DNA of 5,825 bases from Oscillospiraceae bacterium (lineage in GTDB: Bacteria > Bacillota > Clostridia > Oscillospirales > Oscillospiraceae). Below are positions 5,566 to 5,825 of the stretch, one piece after another; the first letter of the stretch is position 1, and the number at the start of each line of letters is the position of its first letter. A program made the position numbers and the translations under genes. The DNA lies in the NCBI GenBank assembly GCA_009786775.1, contig WQRL01000122.1, forward strand, positions 1 to 5,825, given 5' to 3'. The notes beneath the pieces were generated by a model. The model was not told the DNA's origin. It saw only the letters and a program-made list of their open reading frames with translations, and did no database searches.

Positions 5566-5825
5566 ATGGAACTTTTCCAGCTTCAATTGTTCTCATCCAT
5601 TGCAAGAACCTTAAATTTCTCGCGGACTGCCGAGCTGTTTTTTATAACTCAGCCGGCAGTGAGCCACCATGTAAAAAAACTTGAGAGCTCACTGGGGGTG
5701 AAGCTGCTCAAGCGCACAAGTCACGAGGTCTCCCTGACCGCGGAAGGTTTTGAGTTTCTTAACTATGTAGATCAAATTTTGTCTATTTCCTTCGATGCTG
5801 AAAACCGCATGAGAAATATGGCTGC
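5566..5825 (+). CDS. LysR-type transcriptional regulator, N-terminal part (cut by window edge)
   Basis: The first 86 residues are present and the gene continues past the right edge. The protein starts MELFQLQLFSSIARTLNFSR and carries the classic LysR winged helix-turn-helix: TAELFFITQPAVSHHVKKLESSLGVKLLKR at about 21-50, followed by the wing segment VSLTAEGFEFL (55-65) and the start of the linker helix. GAGGTGA at 5550-5556 lies 9 bases before the ATG. It is divergent from the operon across a 197-base shared region, the usual layout for a LysR regulator controlling its neighbour. The effector-binding domain is outside the window, so the inducer cannot be guessed from sequence. Regulation of the operon is inferred from position. 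Confidence 0.93.
   Translation, partial: MELFQLQLFSSIARTLNFSRTAELFFITQPAVSHHVKKLESSLGVKLLKRTSHEVSLTAEGFEFLNYVDQILSISFDAENRMRNMA

Noticed and set aside
1..5825. tRNA, rRNA, CRISPR arrays, insertion sequences or rho-independent terminators
   Set aside because: No repeat-spacer pattern, transposase, RNA gene or GC-rich stem followed by a T-run was seen. The minus-strand genes are nearly contiguous, leaving no room for an internal terminator.

Overview
The window looks like part of the chromosome of a strict anaerobe, most likely a Gram-positive, Clostridia-type Firmicute. This rests on strong GGAGG-type ribosome binding sites, GTG and TTG starts, tight translational coupling, and a two-component (HexA/HexB or HepS/HepT style) long-chain prenyl diphosphate synthase, which is typical of menaquinone-making Firmicutes. 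The lineage is inferred from gene content only.

Layout: one compact operon on the minus strand fills positions 5368 to 1 and runs off the left edge. In transcription order it encodes: (1) a 1007-residue molybdopterin oxidoreductase of the pyrogallol-phloroglucinol transhydroxylase large-subunit type, with an extra N-terminal domain of about 140 residues that resembles an SCP2 (sterol carrier/lipid-binding) fold; (2) its iron-sulfur partner, with cysteines for three [4Fe-4S] clusters and a C-terminal beta-sandwich-like domain; (3) a 133-residue protein with a TTG start that looks like the small subunit (component I/HexA type) of a prenyl diphosphate synthase; (4) the catalytic long-chain polyprenyl diphosphate synthase; and (5) the first 31 codons of a heterodisulfide-reductase C-like (HdrC) iron-sulfur protein. 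Neighbouring genes overlap or lie 1 to 17 bases apart, so they are almost certainly co-transcribed. A 197-base intergenic region (5369-5565) separates the operon from a divergent LysR-type regulator, which is cut by the right edge. That region holds symmetric, overlapping divergent -10 elements and a set of TGTCACAA-type direct and inverted repeats.

How the genes may work together (inference): transhydroxylases of this type move hydroxyl groups onto phenols without O2. SCP2 domains bind lipids, and the SCP2 protein UbiT serves O2-independent ubiquinone synthesis. Finding an SCP2-like domain fused to a transhydroxylase-type Mo enzyme, in an operon with a complete long-chain prenyl diphosphate synthase, suggests an enzyme acting on, or passing electrons to, a prenylated quinone or phenol. 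O2-independent hydroxylation or remodelling of a prenylquinone, with HdrC-like electron transfer, is the most interesting reading. A simpler alternative is a phenol-degrading or respiratory Mo enzyme that uses menaquinone as electron partner.
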